Source: JBFLYO01 sp040756745 (lineage in GTDB: Bacteria; Bacteroidota; Ignavibacteria; UBA10030; UBA6906). From it: 64,000 nucleotides of DNA. This document shows positions 43,378 through 53,159 of the stretch, one piece after another (the stretch's first letter is position 1; every line of letters starts with the position of its first letter). The stretch lies in contig JBFLYO010000008.1 of assembly GCA_040756745.1 (NCBI GenBank), positions 1 through 64,000 of the forward strand, read 5' to 3'. The position numbers were made by a program, and so were the translations under genes. The notes under the pieces were generated by a model. That model was not told the DNA's origin. It was given only the letters and a program-made list of their open reading frames with translations, and did no database searches.

Positions 43378-44982
43378 TTACCGTCGCTGGCTGTTTTCGA
43401 AGGGAAGCTCGGAGAGGTCTATCTCGGGATGTTTCTCGGTGAAGAAGTTCAGCGCCCACTCCCCGGGGAAGAGGATGACCGCCTGACCACGCGCATCGTC
43501 GGCGAGCAGCGCGCCGGTGGGCAGGATGCCAGCAGTGAGCATTGCGCGGTCGACAGACGGGTGTACCCACCGGACGAATTTCCAATCGGTCTGGTCGAGC
43601 TGGGCCTCCGCCCCGTACTCGTTTTCCAGGCGGTAGTGAAACACCTCGAACTGCAGCGGCCCCACCGCTGCCAGGACCGGAACTTGTTGTGACGACTGAT
43701 GTGGCCGGAATCCCTGCACCACTCCTTCCTGCAAGAGCTGGTCCACCCCTTCACGGAACCTCTTGAACTTCGCCGGGTTGGGATTGCGCAGTATCGCGAA
43801 GCACTCCGGGGGGAAGTGCGGGATTTCGTCATACCTGATGGCGGGATCTTGCGTCAGCGTATCACCAATACTGAGAAGCGACTGCCCCACGAAGCCGACG
43901 ATGTCCCCGGCATACGCTTCGTCGACGGTTTCGCGGTCGCGTCCGAACAGCTTGGCCGCGTTTGCGAGCCGAATTTCCCGGCCGCTCTGCACGTGAAGGG
44001 CCGTCATGTCGCGCAGGAACTTTCCTGAGCAAACGCGCAGGAACGCGATCCTGTCGCGGTGACGAGGATCCATGTTGGCCTGAATCTTGAAAATGAACCC
44101 GGAGAACGCTTCGCCGCCGACCGGAATCAGTGACCCGTTGCTCCGGCGGGGCCGAGGCGTTTCCGCATGCTGGAGAAAGCCGTCAAGCAGCAGCTGCACG
44201 CCGAAGTTATTGCGCGCGCTTCCGAAGAAGACCGGTGTCTGTTTCCCTGCCCGGAGCGCGGTGGGGTCAAACGAGGCGCCGGCGTGGTCGAGCATGGAGA
44301 TTTCCTCGCGCAGATGTGCGTGGGCCTCCGCGGTCAGGCGCTCGGACAGCATCGGGTCTGCGAGCGTCGCGATCTCCACTGGCGGCCGATAGGCGCCGCT
44401 TGTGCCGAGCTCGAAGAGATGGACCTGACGTGCGAGGCGGTCGTACACTCCGCGGAACCCGAACCCCGTCCCGAGCGGCCAGTTCATGGCAAATGCCCCG
44501 ATGCCCAGCACGCGCTCCAGCTCGTCGAGCAGCGCCAGCGGCTCTTTCGTCGGACGATCGAGCTTGTTCACGAACGTAAAGATGGGAATCTGCCGGCGGC
44601 GACAGACCTCAAAGAGTTTCTTCGTCTGTGCCTCGATGCCTTTGGCGGCATCGATGACCATGACGACTGCGTCCACCGCAGTCAGGACACGGTAGGTGTC
44701 CTCGGAGAAATCCTGGTGGCCGGGGGTGTCCAGCAGGTTGATCCGAAATCCGTTATAATCGAACTGCAGAACCGTTGAGCTGATGGAGATCCCGCGTTTG
44801 CGCTCCAGTTCCATCCAGTCCGACGTCGACTGCCGCTGGTTCTTCCGAGCTGTGACCGAACCCGCGAGTTGCACGGCACCGCCATAGAGCAGGAACTTCT
44901 CGGTCAGCGTCGTCTTGCCGGCGTCCGGGTGTGAAATGATGGCGAAGGTGCGACGGCGGAGGATCTCTTCTCTGATTCCCAT
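43378..44982 (-). CDS. prfC: Peptide chain release factor 3
   Basis: 534 aa translational GTPase that recycles RF1/RF2. G1 SHPDAGKTTL, switch/G2 region with RGISI, G3 DTPGHQDFSED, G4 NKLDR. The RF3-specific SVTARKNQRQSTSDWMELE-type block (RF3 has a similar KARKSxxxATSDWM) is clear. The start at 44982 (MGIREEILRRRTF) fits the family. An ATG further up adds 17 residues with no homology. Confidence 0.94.
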   Translation of the reverse strand: MGIREEILRRRTFAIISHPDAGKTTLTEKFLLYGGAVQLAGSVTARKNQRQSTSDWMELERKRGISISSTVLQFDYNGFRINLLDTPGHQDFSEDTYRVLTAVDAVVMVIDAAKGIEAQTKKLFEVCRRRQIPIFTFVNKLDRPTKEPLALLDELERVLGIGAFAMNWPLGTGFGFRGVYDRLARQVHLFELGTSGAYRPPVEIATLADPMLSERLTAEAHAHLREEISMLDHAGASFDPTALRAGKQTPVFFGSARNNFGVQLLLDGFLQHAETPRPRRSNGSLIPVGGEAFSGFIFKIQANMDPRHRDRIAFLRVCSGKFLRDMTALHVQSGREIRLANAAKLFGRDRETVDEAYAGDIVGFVGQSLLSIGDTLTQDPAIRYDEIPHFPPECFAILRNPNPAKFKRFREGVDQLLQEGVVQGFRPHQSSQQVPVLAAVGPLQFEVFHYRLENEYGAEAQLDQTDWKFVRWVHPSVDRAMLTAGILPTGALLADDARGQAVILFPGEWALNFFTEKHPEIDLSELPFENSQRR

Positions 44983-45061
44983 GTCGAATGGTGAATGAAA
45001 CAGATCTTTCAATATACGAAATGCGCATACCAATCGGAAGCTGCCTCTGAACCACAGTGCA

Positions 45062-45090
45062 TTGACTTTCAGGCCGCGATCCGGTAAGTT
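45062..45090 (+). promoter_or_regulatory. Candidate promoter for the two-component operon
   Basis: TTGACT, 17 bp, TAAGTT; 47 bp before the kinase start. Confidence 0.5.
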
Positions 45091-45137
45091 GATGAAGCAT
45101 CGAGTGCCGCTAACGCATTCCAGAATCCCTCCGCATC

Positions 45138-46708
45138 GTGAAGACGCACGGTCCGACCCGCACGGTCGCTCTCATCCTTGGAGTCCTCGTTCTTCTTCCC
45201 GCGTTGTTCTATTCCGTCTACGAGGTGAACGCACTCAGTTCCAGCGAGGAGCTTGTGGCGGACGTCTACCGTCGCCAGCTCGACGTGGTGCTCTTCTCCA
45301 TTAATCAGTACGCCTGGGATGTCGTCAACGGATGGGCCGGGGAGCTCATTGCGCGAGCGCGCGACGGGTCCGGACACACGCTCCTGCAGGGAGGGATGCA
45401 GTCCTGGCTTGAGCGCCATGCCGCCATCGATGCAGTCTTCCTGGTCGATTCTTCCGCTCGCGGCCTCCGCCTCGTCACCACACGTGGGGTGCCGGACGCG
45501 CACGATGCCGCTCGGCTCGAGCACGCCCTCGAGGGAGAGAAAGCAACAACGGTGAAGCTCATTGCCTTCAGCAGACAGGAGTACCGAAAACTGGAACCGG
45601 TAGTGCTCGACGAGGACACCGGTACACCTCAGCTCTATCTTCTCTTCGCGTATCAGGACCGTCGTGGGCTCCCAGTGATCGCGGGAATCGGGATCGATGA
45701 GTCCCGGTTCGTCGGCGAGGTACTGGCGCCGCGGCTACAGGAGGCCGCGGGAACCGAATTTGTTCTCGCTGTGCTGCAGCGGAACGGTGACGTCCTGTAC
45801 GGGACCGGCGATGTGCGGCCGGAGGGACTGAAGCAGAGGCGCCAGCTCTGGCTCTTTCCGCAACTTGCCGTCGGCGTGCGCCTCCGTGGAGCGACTATCG
45901 AGGATGTCGCGCGATCGCGATTCACACGTAATCTTGCGCTCATCCTCCTCCTCGATGGTGTCCTGCTCGGCGGGGTCTGGTTTGTGTACAGGAGCGTGCG
46001 TCGGGAGATGGATTTTGTGCGGTTGAAATCGGATTTTGTCTCAAACGTTTCCCACGAGCTGCGCACACCGCTTGCGCTCATCCGCATGTATGCTGAAACC
46101 CTCGAGTTGGCGCGCGTGAAGAGCGAAGAGAAACGGCAGGAATACTACCGGACGATCGTCAAGGAGACGGAGCGACTGACGCGGCTGGTGAACAACCTTT
46201 TGAATTTCTCCAGGATGGAAGCGGGACGAAAGCCGTACACGCTCGTGCCGACAGATCTGAATGCCGTCGTGCGCACGGTGCTGGAGACGTTTACTCCCCA
46301 CCTCAGGAACGAAGGGTTCGCTCCCGAGGTGTCGCTCGCGTCCCGATTGCCTGAGGTTCAGGCCGACGGGGAGGCAGTGCAGGAAGCGCTGATCAATCTC
46401 CTTGATAACGCAGTGAGATATAGCCCGGCCGAACGGTTTCTTCGCGTGGCGACCGGGAGTGGGAACGGATCGGCGTTCGTGGAAGTGACCGACCACGGTG
46501 CCGGCATTGCAGAGGAACATCAGACGAAGGTGTTCGAGACGTTCTATCGCGTTCCTGGAACCCGTGCCGGCCCCACCGGAGGGAGCGGTCTCGGACTCTC
46601 CATTGCCAGACATATCATGGGGGCGCACAACGGCCGTATCGAACTTGCTTCAGCGCCGGGCCGCGGAAGCACGTTCCGGCTCGTCTTCCCACTGCCGCAG
46701 GATGCGCC

Positions 46709-46712
<4 letters not shown>
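45138..46712 (+). CDS. Membrane sensor histidine kinase
   Basis: 524 aa, GTG start. A first helix at ~10-30 (ALILGVLVLLPALFYSVY), a periplasmic sensor of ~230 residues, a second helix (LALILLLDGVLLGGVWFVY) near 265-285. HisKA has phospho-His306 in VSHELRTPLALIR. HATPase_c has the N box LINLLDNAVRYS and G boxes DHGAGIA and GSGLGLSIA. Overlaps the response regulator by 4 bp (ATGA), so it is one operon and surely a cognate pair. The signal is unknown; two secreted-protein genes follow. Confidence 0.93.
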
Positions 46713-47389
<677 letters not shown>

Positions 47390-47422
47390 ACTCGATGCCT
47401 GTGCGCCTTCCCGGGCCTCCCG

Positions 47423-47458
47423 TGACATTCTTTGACATCTGCTGACCCTCGCGCGACA
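47423..47458 (+). promoter_or_regulatory. Phased TGAC direct-repeat operator, site 1
   Basis: TGACA at 47423, TGACA at 47433, TGACC at 47443, CGACA at 47454: spacing 10, 10, 11 bp. The site ends 53 bp before the start of the secreted-protein gene at 47511. The identical arrangement recurs at 47984. Direct repeats one helical turn apart are what OmpR-type regulators bind, and such a regulator is encoded immediately upstream. TTTGACA within it could also act as a -35. Confidence 0.6.
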
Positions 47459-47510
47459 ACTCCGACGCGCAGTGGGCGTATCCTCCAGCACACATCACAA
47501 GGAGGATACC

Positions 47511-47975
47511 ATGAAAGCATCAGCGTTGTTGTTTGCCGCGATAACCCTTGCCGGCGCATCCGGAATGCGCGCGCAGGAGCCAGATGAAGCGAGGGCCTAT
47601 TTTCCTCCTCCGGAGCGGTTTCAGAATATCAAGGTTGCCAAATTTGACCGGATGTATTCCGCGAGCCTGAATTCGGAAAACAACGGGGTTGTTGAATCCG
47701 CAATCGCTCATTGTCTATGGGCCAAATTGGTGCTCCCCGAGGCACAGTTCGACCAGATCAGGGAAGGCCTGGGCTCTCTCGCCGTGTTCGGCAGGACCCC
47801 GTCGATCCGGTATAAGGCGTACCTGGCGGGACTCGTCTTCGACGATCCCACGGTCTTCCTAACTGGTGTGGCGCGCCGGTACGAAAACTCGGACCAGCTC
47901 TTTGCGGCGCTCTCGCAGCGATTCCAAAGCGTCCTGCTTGGGTACAACGACCGGATATACGTGGGTCCGCGATAA
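47511..47975 (+). CDS. Small secreted protein of unknown function
   Basis: 154 aa with a signal peptide (ASALLFAAITLAGASGMRAQ). The mature part has NIKVAKFDRMYSASLNSENNGVVESAIAHCL, a helical pattern of the HEAT-like or MIF-like type but not assigned. AAGGAGG precedes the ATG by 7 nt. It follows the phased operator at 47423, so it is likely a target of the upstream two-component system. The function is unknown. Confidence 0.75.
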   Translation: MKASALLFAAITLAGASGMRAQEPDEARAYFPPPERFQNIKVAKFDRMYSASLNSENNGVVESAIAHCLWAKLVLPEAQFDQIREGLGSLAVFGRTPSIRYKAYLAGLVFDDPTVFLTGVARRYENSDQLFAALSQRFQSVLLGYNDRIYVGPR

Positions 47976-47983
47976 GACTGTCA

Positions 47984-48019
47984 TGACAACTTTTGACAAT
48001 TCCTGACCGTCGAGGGACA
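47984..48019 (+). promoter_or_regulatory. Phased TGAC direct-repeat operator, site 2
   Basis: TGACA at 47984, TGACA at 47994, TGACC at 48004, GGACA at 48015: the same 10, 10, 11 bp spacing and the same order as site 1. The spacers differ in sequence. It ends 61 bp before the gene at 48080. Confidence 0.6.
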
Positions 48020-48079
48020 TATCGCAACAGGGCAATCGGTACATTCACGTTAGACGTTGAACCGGTCAGGAGCCCTACA

Positions 48080-49150
48080 ATGAAGTCGAACCGACATTGC
48101 GCACTTATCCTCACGGCGGCCTCCCTCCTGCCGCTCATCGCGAGGGATGCCGCCGCTCAGGAACGGAGCCAGATCGCGTCGCTAGCCGGAATGTGGCGCT
48201 TTGCGATCGGCGACGACTTGGCCCGTGCGAACTCGGGATTCAACGACAGGGGCTGGGACTCGATCGCGGTCCCTTCGCCCTGGGAAAACCAGGGATATCC
48301 GGGATACGACGGGTATGCGTGGTACAGGAAACACTTCACGGTTCGTCCTGAATGGCGTGAGAAGGTTCTCTACCTGACCCTTGGCACCGTGGATGATGTC
48401 GATGAAGTCTTTGTCAACGGAGAGTTCATCGGGTTTTCGGGTGACTTTCCGCCGCACTATGCGACGGCTTACGCCGCGGCGCGCGAGTATCCGCTGCCGC
48501 AACGGCTGCTGAACTACGCCGGGGACAACGTGATCGCCGTTCGGGTGTACGACCAGGAGATTTCGGGTGGAATAACATCGGGCTCCGTCGGGATCACCCA
48601 ACAACTCGATCCATTGCATCCTGCGGCCTCGCTGGCTGGAAGGTGGAAAATCATGACGGGGGACGATTTCCTGTGGAAGGAGTCAGGATATGACGATCAG
48701 TACTGGAGAGAGATTAATGTCCCTGCATTCTGGGAAACAGAGGGGATGAAAGGATATGACGGGTTTGCCTGGTATCGACTCCATTTTCTTCCCCCCGTTT
48801 CGTTGCAGGGGAAGAAGCTCACACTCGTCCTCGGAAAAATCGACGATCTCGATGAGACGTTTCTGAACGGCGAGAGGATTGGCCGCACCGGCTCGGCCAG
48901 GCGCATGCGTGACCGGGAGGTTGGCGGCGATGAATACCGTGATTTGCGCGCCTATGATATACCGACGGATGCCCTGCGGTTCGAGGGAGACAATGTGATC
49001 GCCGTCCGAGTGCTTGACACCTGGCGCCACGGCGGAATCTATGACGGCCCTGTCGGGATTGTTGAGCAATCGAAGTATGCAGAGTGGCGCGACCGCCAGC
49101 AGCGCGAACGGAGAAGGCCGTGGGACGTGTTCTGGGACTTCTTCCGGTAA
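48080..49150 (+). CDS. Secreted protein with two GH2-type sugar-binding jelly rolls, no catalytic domain
   Basis: 356 aa with a signal peptide (CALILTAASLLPLIARDAAAQ). Two homologous halves: the first SLAGMWRFAIGDDLARANSGF with YDGYAWYRKHF, the second SLAGRWKIMTGDDF with YDGFAWYRLHF. Each resembles the galactose-binding jelly roll of glycoside hydrolase family 2 (GDNVIAVRVYD and GDNVIAVRVLD at the ends). No GH2 catalytic barrel follows. It may bind a carbohydrate or act as an accessory module. It lies under the second phased operator. Confidence 0.8.
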   Translation: MKSNRHCALILTAASLLPLIARDAAAQERSQIASLAGMWRFAIGDDLARANSGFNDRGWDSIAVPSPWENQGYPGYDGYAWYRKHFTVRPEWREKVLYLTLGTVDDVDEVFVNGEFIGFSGDFPPHYATAYAAAREYPLPQRLLNYAGDNVIAVRVYDQEISGGITSGSVGITQQLDPLHPAASLAGRWKIMTGDDFLWKESGYDDQYWREINVPAFWETEGMKGYDGFAWYRLHFLPPVSLQGKKLTLVLGKIDDLDETFLNGERIGRTGSARRMRDREVGGDEYRDLRAYDIPTDALRFEGDNVIAVRVLDTWRHGGIYDGPVGIVEQSKYAEWRDRQQRERRRPWDVFWDFFR

Positions 49151-49157
49151 CCACACA

Positions 49158-49216
49158 AATTCAGATATCAGATATCCGATATCCTGCCTGCCGGCAGGCA
49201 GGCTGATATCTGAATT
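49158..49216. repeat. Nested palindrome (perfect 14-bp arms around a 20-bp palindrome)
   Basis: Outer arms AATTCAGATATCAG (49158-49171) and CTGATATCTGAATT (49203-49216) are perfect complements. Inside, CCTGCCTGCCGGCAGGCAGG (49183-49202) is a perfect 20-bp palindrome. It lies between the jelly-roll gene and the M13 peptidase gene. It could form a cruciform or an RNA hairpin. No T-run. It may be a dispersed REP-type element. Confidence 0.75.
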
Positions 49217-49369
49217 CTTGATTCGTCTTCCGTATCTGCATTCTCCCCGCATTCCGGCCCCGTTCGTGAATCTTTCTTGACGGCTGATCGTATAACTGTC
49301 AGATCCCTCTGGCGTGTTCCACAGCCCCATCGCAGTGATCTGTGTTCCCTCACATTTACGGAGCAACGT

Positions 49370-51427
49370 ATGAAGTATTTCCCTGGCCGCCGAATTGCGT
49401 TTTCACTGCTCTCCTTCGCACTGGGATGCAGCGTAATCCTCGCCCAGCCCGCACCCCCGGAGACCGCCCATCGCGGACTTGACCCAGCCAACCTCGACCG
49501 TTCCATCCCGCCCACGCAGAATTTCTACAAGTTTGCCAATGGCGGCTGGCTTGCAGCCAATCCCATCCCACCAGAGTACGCGCGGTGGGGGAGTTTCAGC
49601 GAATTGAATGAAAAGAACCTCCGCGATCTCCGCAAGATCCTGGAAGAGGCCGCCGCGTCGGCGGATGTCCCTCAAGGGAGTTCAATGCAGAAGATCGGGG
49701 ATTTCTTCGCGAGCGCCATGGACTCAGCAGGTGCGGAGCAAGCGGGAGTGACACCCCTATCAGCAGAATTCGATCGCATAGCGGCTGTCGCATCGCCGGC
49801 GGACATCGCGGCTGTCGTGGCACACATGCATACTCTTCTGGCCAACCCATTGTTCCAGTTGTACGTTGATCAGGATGCCAAGAACGCCACCATGATGATC
49901 GCCCAGATCCAGCAGGGAGGGCTCGGACTCCCTGACCGGGACTATTACACCAGGGAGGACGAGAAGTCAAGGGAAATCCGGAGGGAATATCTTGGTCACG
50001 TGCAGAAGATGTTCCAGCTCCTCGGAGAGGACGCACAAGTGGCGGAAGAACATGCGAGGACCGTGATGGCGATCGAGACGCGGCTCGCGAAGGCCTCCAT
50101 GACGCTGGTGCAACAGCGCGACCCGAACGCAACGTATCACAAGATGACGGCGGGAGAACTTGCCGACCTCGCATCGGGGTTCTCGTGGACCAGGTACTTC
50201 ACCGACATCGGCAAGGGGAGCCCGGGGGCGATCAACGTCGCTCAACCTGATTTCTTCAAAGAGGTGAGCGCGATGATGTCAGACGTTCCGCTGAATGACT
50301 GGAAAACCTACCTGCGGTGGCAGACCGTCCACGCCGCCGCGCCCTGGCTGAGCGCCGCGTTCGTGGCAGAAGATTTTCGGTTCAACCAGGGAGTCCTGAC
50401 GGGAGCAAAAGAAATCCGGCCCCGGTGGAAGAGGGCCCTGAACGCTGTGAACGGCGCCCTCGGCGAAGCGCTCGGCATTCTGTACGTGCGGAAACATTTC
50501 AGTCCGGCTGCGAAGGCGCGGGCGAAAGAGATGGTCGAAAACCTCCGCGCAGCGTTTCGCGAGCGGATCAAGACGCGCGATTGGATGAGTGATGCCACGC
50601 GCGCGAAGGCGCTCGGCAAACTGGAGTCGTTTGCGGTGAAGATCGGGTACCCCGACAAATGGAAGGACTATGCGGGGCTGGAGATCGACCGCGGCCCGAT
50701 CCTTGGCAACCTCATGCGTGCAAACGCGTTCGAGTTCACGCGACAGCTCGACGAGATCGGCAAACCGGTGGACAGGACTAAATGGGGGATGACGCCTCCC
50801 ACGGTCAATGCGTACTACAACCCGACAATGAACGAGATCGTGTTTCCCGCCGGGATCCTTCAGCCGCCGTTCTTCGATCCTGAAGCGGACGATGCCGTCA
50901 ACTATGGCGGCATGGGAGCAGTGATCGGACACGAGATGACTCACGGATTCGACGACCAGGGAAGCCAGTTCGATGCCGACGGGAACCTGAAGGACTGGTG
51001 GACGCCGACCGATAAGATCGCATTCGTCGCGCGTTCGCAGCGCCTGGAAAAGCAATTCGACGAGTTTACTGCAGTAGACACCCTGCACGCGAACGGCAAG
51101 CTGACCCTCGGAGAGAACATTGCCGACCTTGGCGGACTGACGATTGCATTCGCCGCGCTGAAGAAAGCGCAGCAGGGCAGGCCGCTTGTGCCGCAGATCG
51201 ACGGGTTTACGCAAGAGCAGCGGTTCTTTCTTGCATGGGCGCAGATCTGGCGCGCCAACTACCGCCCTGAAGAGTTGCGCCGGCGTGTGATGCTTGACGT
51301 TCACGCGCTGAGCGAGCACCGCGTTAACGGCCCGCTGGTCAATATGCCGGAGTTCCATGAAGCTTTTGGGGCGAAACCCGGCGATCCGATGGTGCGCCCG
51401 GAGAAACTCCGCGCGAGAATCTGGTAA
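49370..51427 (+). CDS. pepO: Secreted M13-family metallopeptidase (PepO/neprilysin-like)
   Basis: 685 aa. A signal peptide or lipoprotein signal (FSLLSFALGCSVILAQ) ends with a Cys that could be lipidated. The large helical M13 domain begins with PTQNFYKFANGGWL. The zinc site is HEMTHGFDDQG with the third ligand Glu in LGENIADLGGL. A C-terminal Arg region (ALSEHRVNGPL) closes the family pattern. It degrades peptides outside the cytoplasm. ATG at 49370 gives the full signal peptide. Confidence 0.93.
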   Translation: MKYFPGRRIAFSLLSFALGCSVILAQPAPPETAHRGLDPANLDRSIPPTQNFYKFANGGWLAANPIPPEYARWGSFSELNEKNLRDLRKILEEAAASADVPQGSSMQKIGDFFASAMDSAGAEQAGVTPLSAEFDRIAAVASPADIAAVVAHMHTLLANPLFQLYVDQDAKNATMMIAQIQQGGLGLPDRDYYTREDEKSREIRREYLGHVQKMFQLLGEDAQVAEEHARTVMAIETRLAKASMTLVQQRDPNATYHKMTAGELADLASGFSWTRYFTDIGKGSPGAINVAQPDFFKEVSAMMSDVPLNDWKTYLRWQTVHAAAPWLSAAFVAEDFRFNQGVLTGAKEIRPRWKRALNAVNGALGEALGILYVRKHFSPAAKARAKEMVENLRAAFRERIKTRDWMSDATRAKALGKLESFAVKIGYPDKWKDYAGLEIDRGPILGNLMRANAFEFTRQLDEIGKPVDRTKWGMTPPTVNAYYNPTMNEIVFPAGILQPPFFDPEADDAVNYGGMGAVIGHEMTHGFDDQGSQFDADGNLKDWWTPTDKIAFVARSQRLEKQFDEFTAVDTLHANGKLTLGENIADLGGLTIAFAALKKAQQGRPLVPQIDGFTQEQRFFLAWAQIWRANYRPEELRRRVMLDVHALSEHRVNGPLVNMPEFHEAFGAKPGDPMVRPEKLRARIW

Positions 51428-51523
51428 GCGGGCGTCCGCCCCTCGTTCGTAACCTTTCGAAGGCCTCATCCTTGACGGGACGGGGCCTTCCACGTTTACG
51501 GGCCACGGTGAACTGTTGCGTCG

Positions 51524-51552
51524 TTGCATTTCAGGAAGGGAGTGCGTAGTAT
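51524..51552 (+). promoter_or_regulatory. Candidate promoter for the PAP2/hydrolase pair
   Basis: TTGCAT, 17 bp, TAGTAT; 48 bp before the gene start. Confidence 0.45.
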
Positions 51553-51600
51553 TCCCACCGGCGTTTCCATCCCCCGTTCCCACACGACACCCTGACCCTT

Positions 51601-52230
51601 GTGACCAATCCTCTGGCCGCGCGCTGGGCTGAAGCGTGGCATGACCGACGGTTCCGGCTTCAGGCCATCGGGACGGCCATCCTGCTCGTCCCTCTTTTCG
51701 TGGGTCTCACCAGGTTTCTCAACACAGTGGAACGCCGACGTGGCGTGGTCATGGACGACCCCGTCCTCGCGTGGATCGCGGCCGTGGATCTCACCTGGCC
51801 GATCTTCACGATCATTTATGCAGGCGTCGTTGGCGGTATCCTGCTGATGCTTCGCAATCCACGCCGGCTGCTTATGGCGTTTCAGTCGTACGGTGTCCTG
51901 GCGCTCTTTCGCATGGCGGCCATGTATTGCACCCCTCTCGATCCCCCTCCGGGCATGATTGTGCTCAAGGACCCGTTTGTCGAGCTGTTCGGACCCGGTG
52001 AGCCGTTTACGCGCGACCTCTTCTTTTCAGGGCACACCTCGACGCTCTTCTTGCTTTTCCTCCTGGCGGACGGGAGGACGCTGAAGGGCATGTATCTTCT
52101 CGGGACGATTGCCGTCGCCGCAGGTGTGGTGGTACAGCATGTGCACTACACGGTTGATGTCCTCGCTGCCCCCTTTGTTGCTTACGGCAGCTATCGACTT
52201 GTGCGTTCATTGGTCGGAGGAAGTGCATGA
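51601..52230 (+). CDS. PAP2/sphingomyelin-synthase-like membrane phosphatase
   Basis: 209 aa with about six membrane helices, starting at GTG. The conserved phosphatase motifs are DLFFSGHTSTLFLLFLL and HVHYTVDVLAAPFVAYG, the His-x5-Asp type of PAP2_C. It probably handles lipid phosphates in the membrane. The stop overlaps the alpha/beta hydrolase start by 4 bp (ATGA). Confidence 0.8.
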   Translation: MTNPLAARWAEAWHDRRFRLQAIGTAILLVPLFVGLTRFLNTVERRRGVVMDDPVLAWIAAVDLTWPIFTIIYAGVVGGILLMLRNPRRLLMAFQSYGVLALFRMAAMYCTPLDPPPGMIVLKDPFVELFGPGEPFTRDLFFSGHTSTLFLLFLLADGRTLKGMYLLGTIAVAAGVVVQHVHYTVDVLAAPFVAYGSYRLVRSLVGGSA

Positions 52231-53078
52231 AGCGAATGCTGCTAAGGACATTCTGGACGGTTGTCGTCCTTGTCTGCGTCGGTTACGGGGTCATACTCTG
52301 GTGGTTCAGCGCGCACGAGACGGAACTTGTCTACGCACCCGACCGGCAGATCCGGCCCCTGCCGGAGGACTTTCCGCTGAAGGTTGAGCGGGTTGCTGTG
52401 AGGTCAGACGACGGAGTAAACCTGGTGGGGCGTACGTACCGTGTCGTCGGGCGGGAGGATACAGGAATGTGGATTCTCTATTTCCACGGGAATGCCGGCA
52501 ATGCCACCCGGAGGGTGCGGTTCCATGCTCAGCTTGTGGAGATGGGGGTCAGCGTCCTTGTCGCAGAGTACCGTGGGTACGGCGAAAGTGAGGGAACGCC
52601 TGATGAGCAGGGGGTGTACCGGGATGCCGATGCTTTCTACGGATATCTCCGGGACACACTCGGAGTCTCCCCTGAGCGATGTGTCATCTTTGGCAGTTCG
52701 CTTGGATCGGGCGTGGCCATCGACGTTGCCAGCCGTCTCCCGGCTGCGGGGCTGATCGTCGAAGGCGCATTCACATCAATCTCGGACCGGGGACAGGAGC
52801 TGTATCCGTATATCCCCGTCCGGTGGATGGCGCGAAACCGGTTTGCGTCGATCGAGAAGATTGGGCGTGTGACAATGCCGAAGCTGTTCATCCATGCTGC
52901 GGACGACGAGATAATCCCGATCGCCCATGGAAGGCGGCTCTTCGAGGAGGCAGCAAACCCAAAGATGTTTCTTGAGGTCCGCGGTGATCACAACATGGCG
53001 TACGAGCAGGACAGCCGCATCTTTTTCGGCGGCATCGGCATCTTCCTGGGCAGAGTACGTGGCGGATCGTGGGACTGA
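52227..53078 (+). CDS. Membrane-anchored alpha/beta hydrolase (ABHD13/Bem46-like)
   Basis: 283 aa. One N-terminal membrane helix (TFWTVVVLVCVGYGVILWWF), then the hydrolase fold: oxyanion FHGNAGNA, nucleophile Ser in GSSLGSG, Asp in HAADDEIIP, and His in RGDHN. Relatives of the Bem46 type have no firmly known substrate. It shares an operon with the PAP2 gene, which hints at lipid work. Confidence 0.88.
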   Translation: MKRMLLRTFWTVVVLVCVGYGVILWWFSAHETELVYAPDRQIRPLPEDFPLKVERVAVRSDDGVNLVGRTYRVVGREDTGMWILYFHGNAGNATRRVRFHAQLVEMGVSVLVAEYRGYGESEGTPDEQGVYRDADAFYGYLRDTLGVSPERCVIFGSSLGSGVAIDVASRLPAAGLIVEGAFTSISDRGQELYPYIPVRWMARNRFASIEKIGRVTMPKLFIHAADDEIIPIAHGRRLFEEAANPKMFLEVRGDHNMAYEQDSRIFFGGIGIFLGRVRGGSWD

Positions 53079-53081
53079 GGG

Positions 53082-53111
53082 TTGCATCGAACCGGATTTT
53101 TTTTGTATTTT
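53082..53111 (+). promoter_or_regulatory. Candidate promoter for the ferredoxin
   Basis: TTGCAT, 18 bp, TATTTT; 48 bp before the start codon. Confidence 0.45.
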
Positions 53112-53159
53112 GGTTGAGCGAGAAATTCATCACGTTCCTTTACACGTTGCAGGTACGTC

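Noticed and set aside
43246..43692. A 148-codon plus-strand frame over the structured element
   Set aside because: It continues antisense into prfC and shows no protein-like text. Only the short GTG frame is kept as a possibility.
50279..51583. A 434-codon open frame opposite the M13 peptidase
   Set aside because: Antisense shadow of a conserved zinc peptidase.
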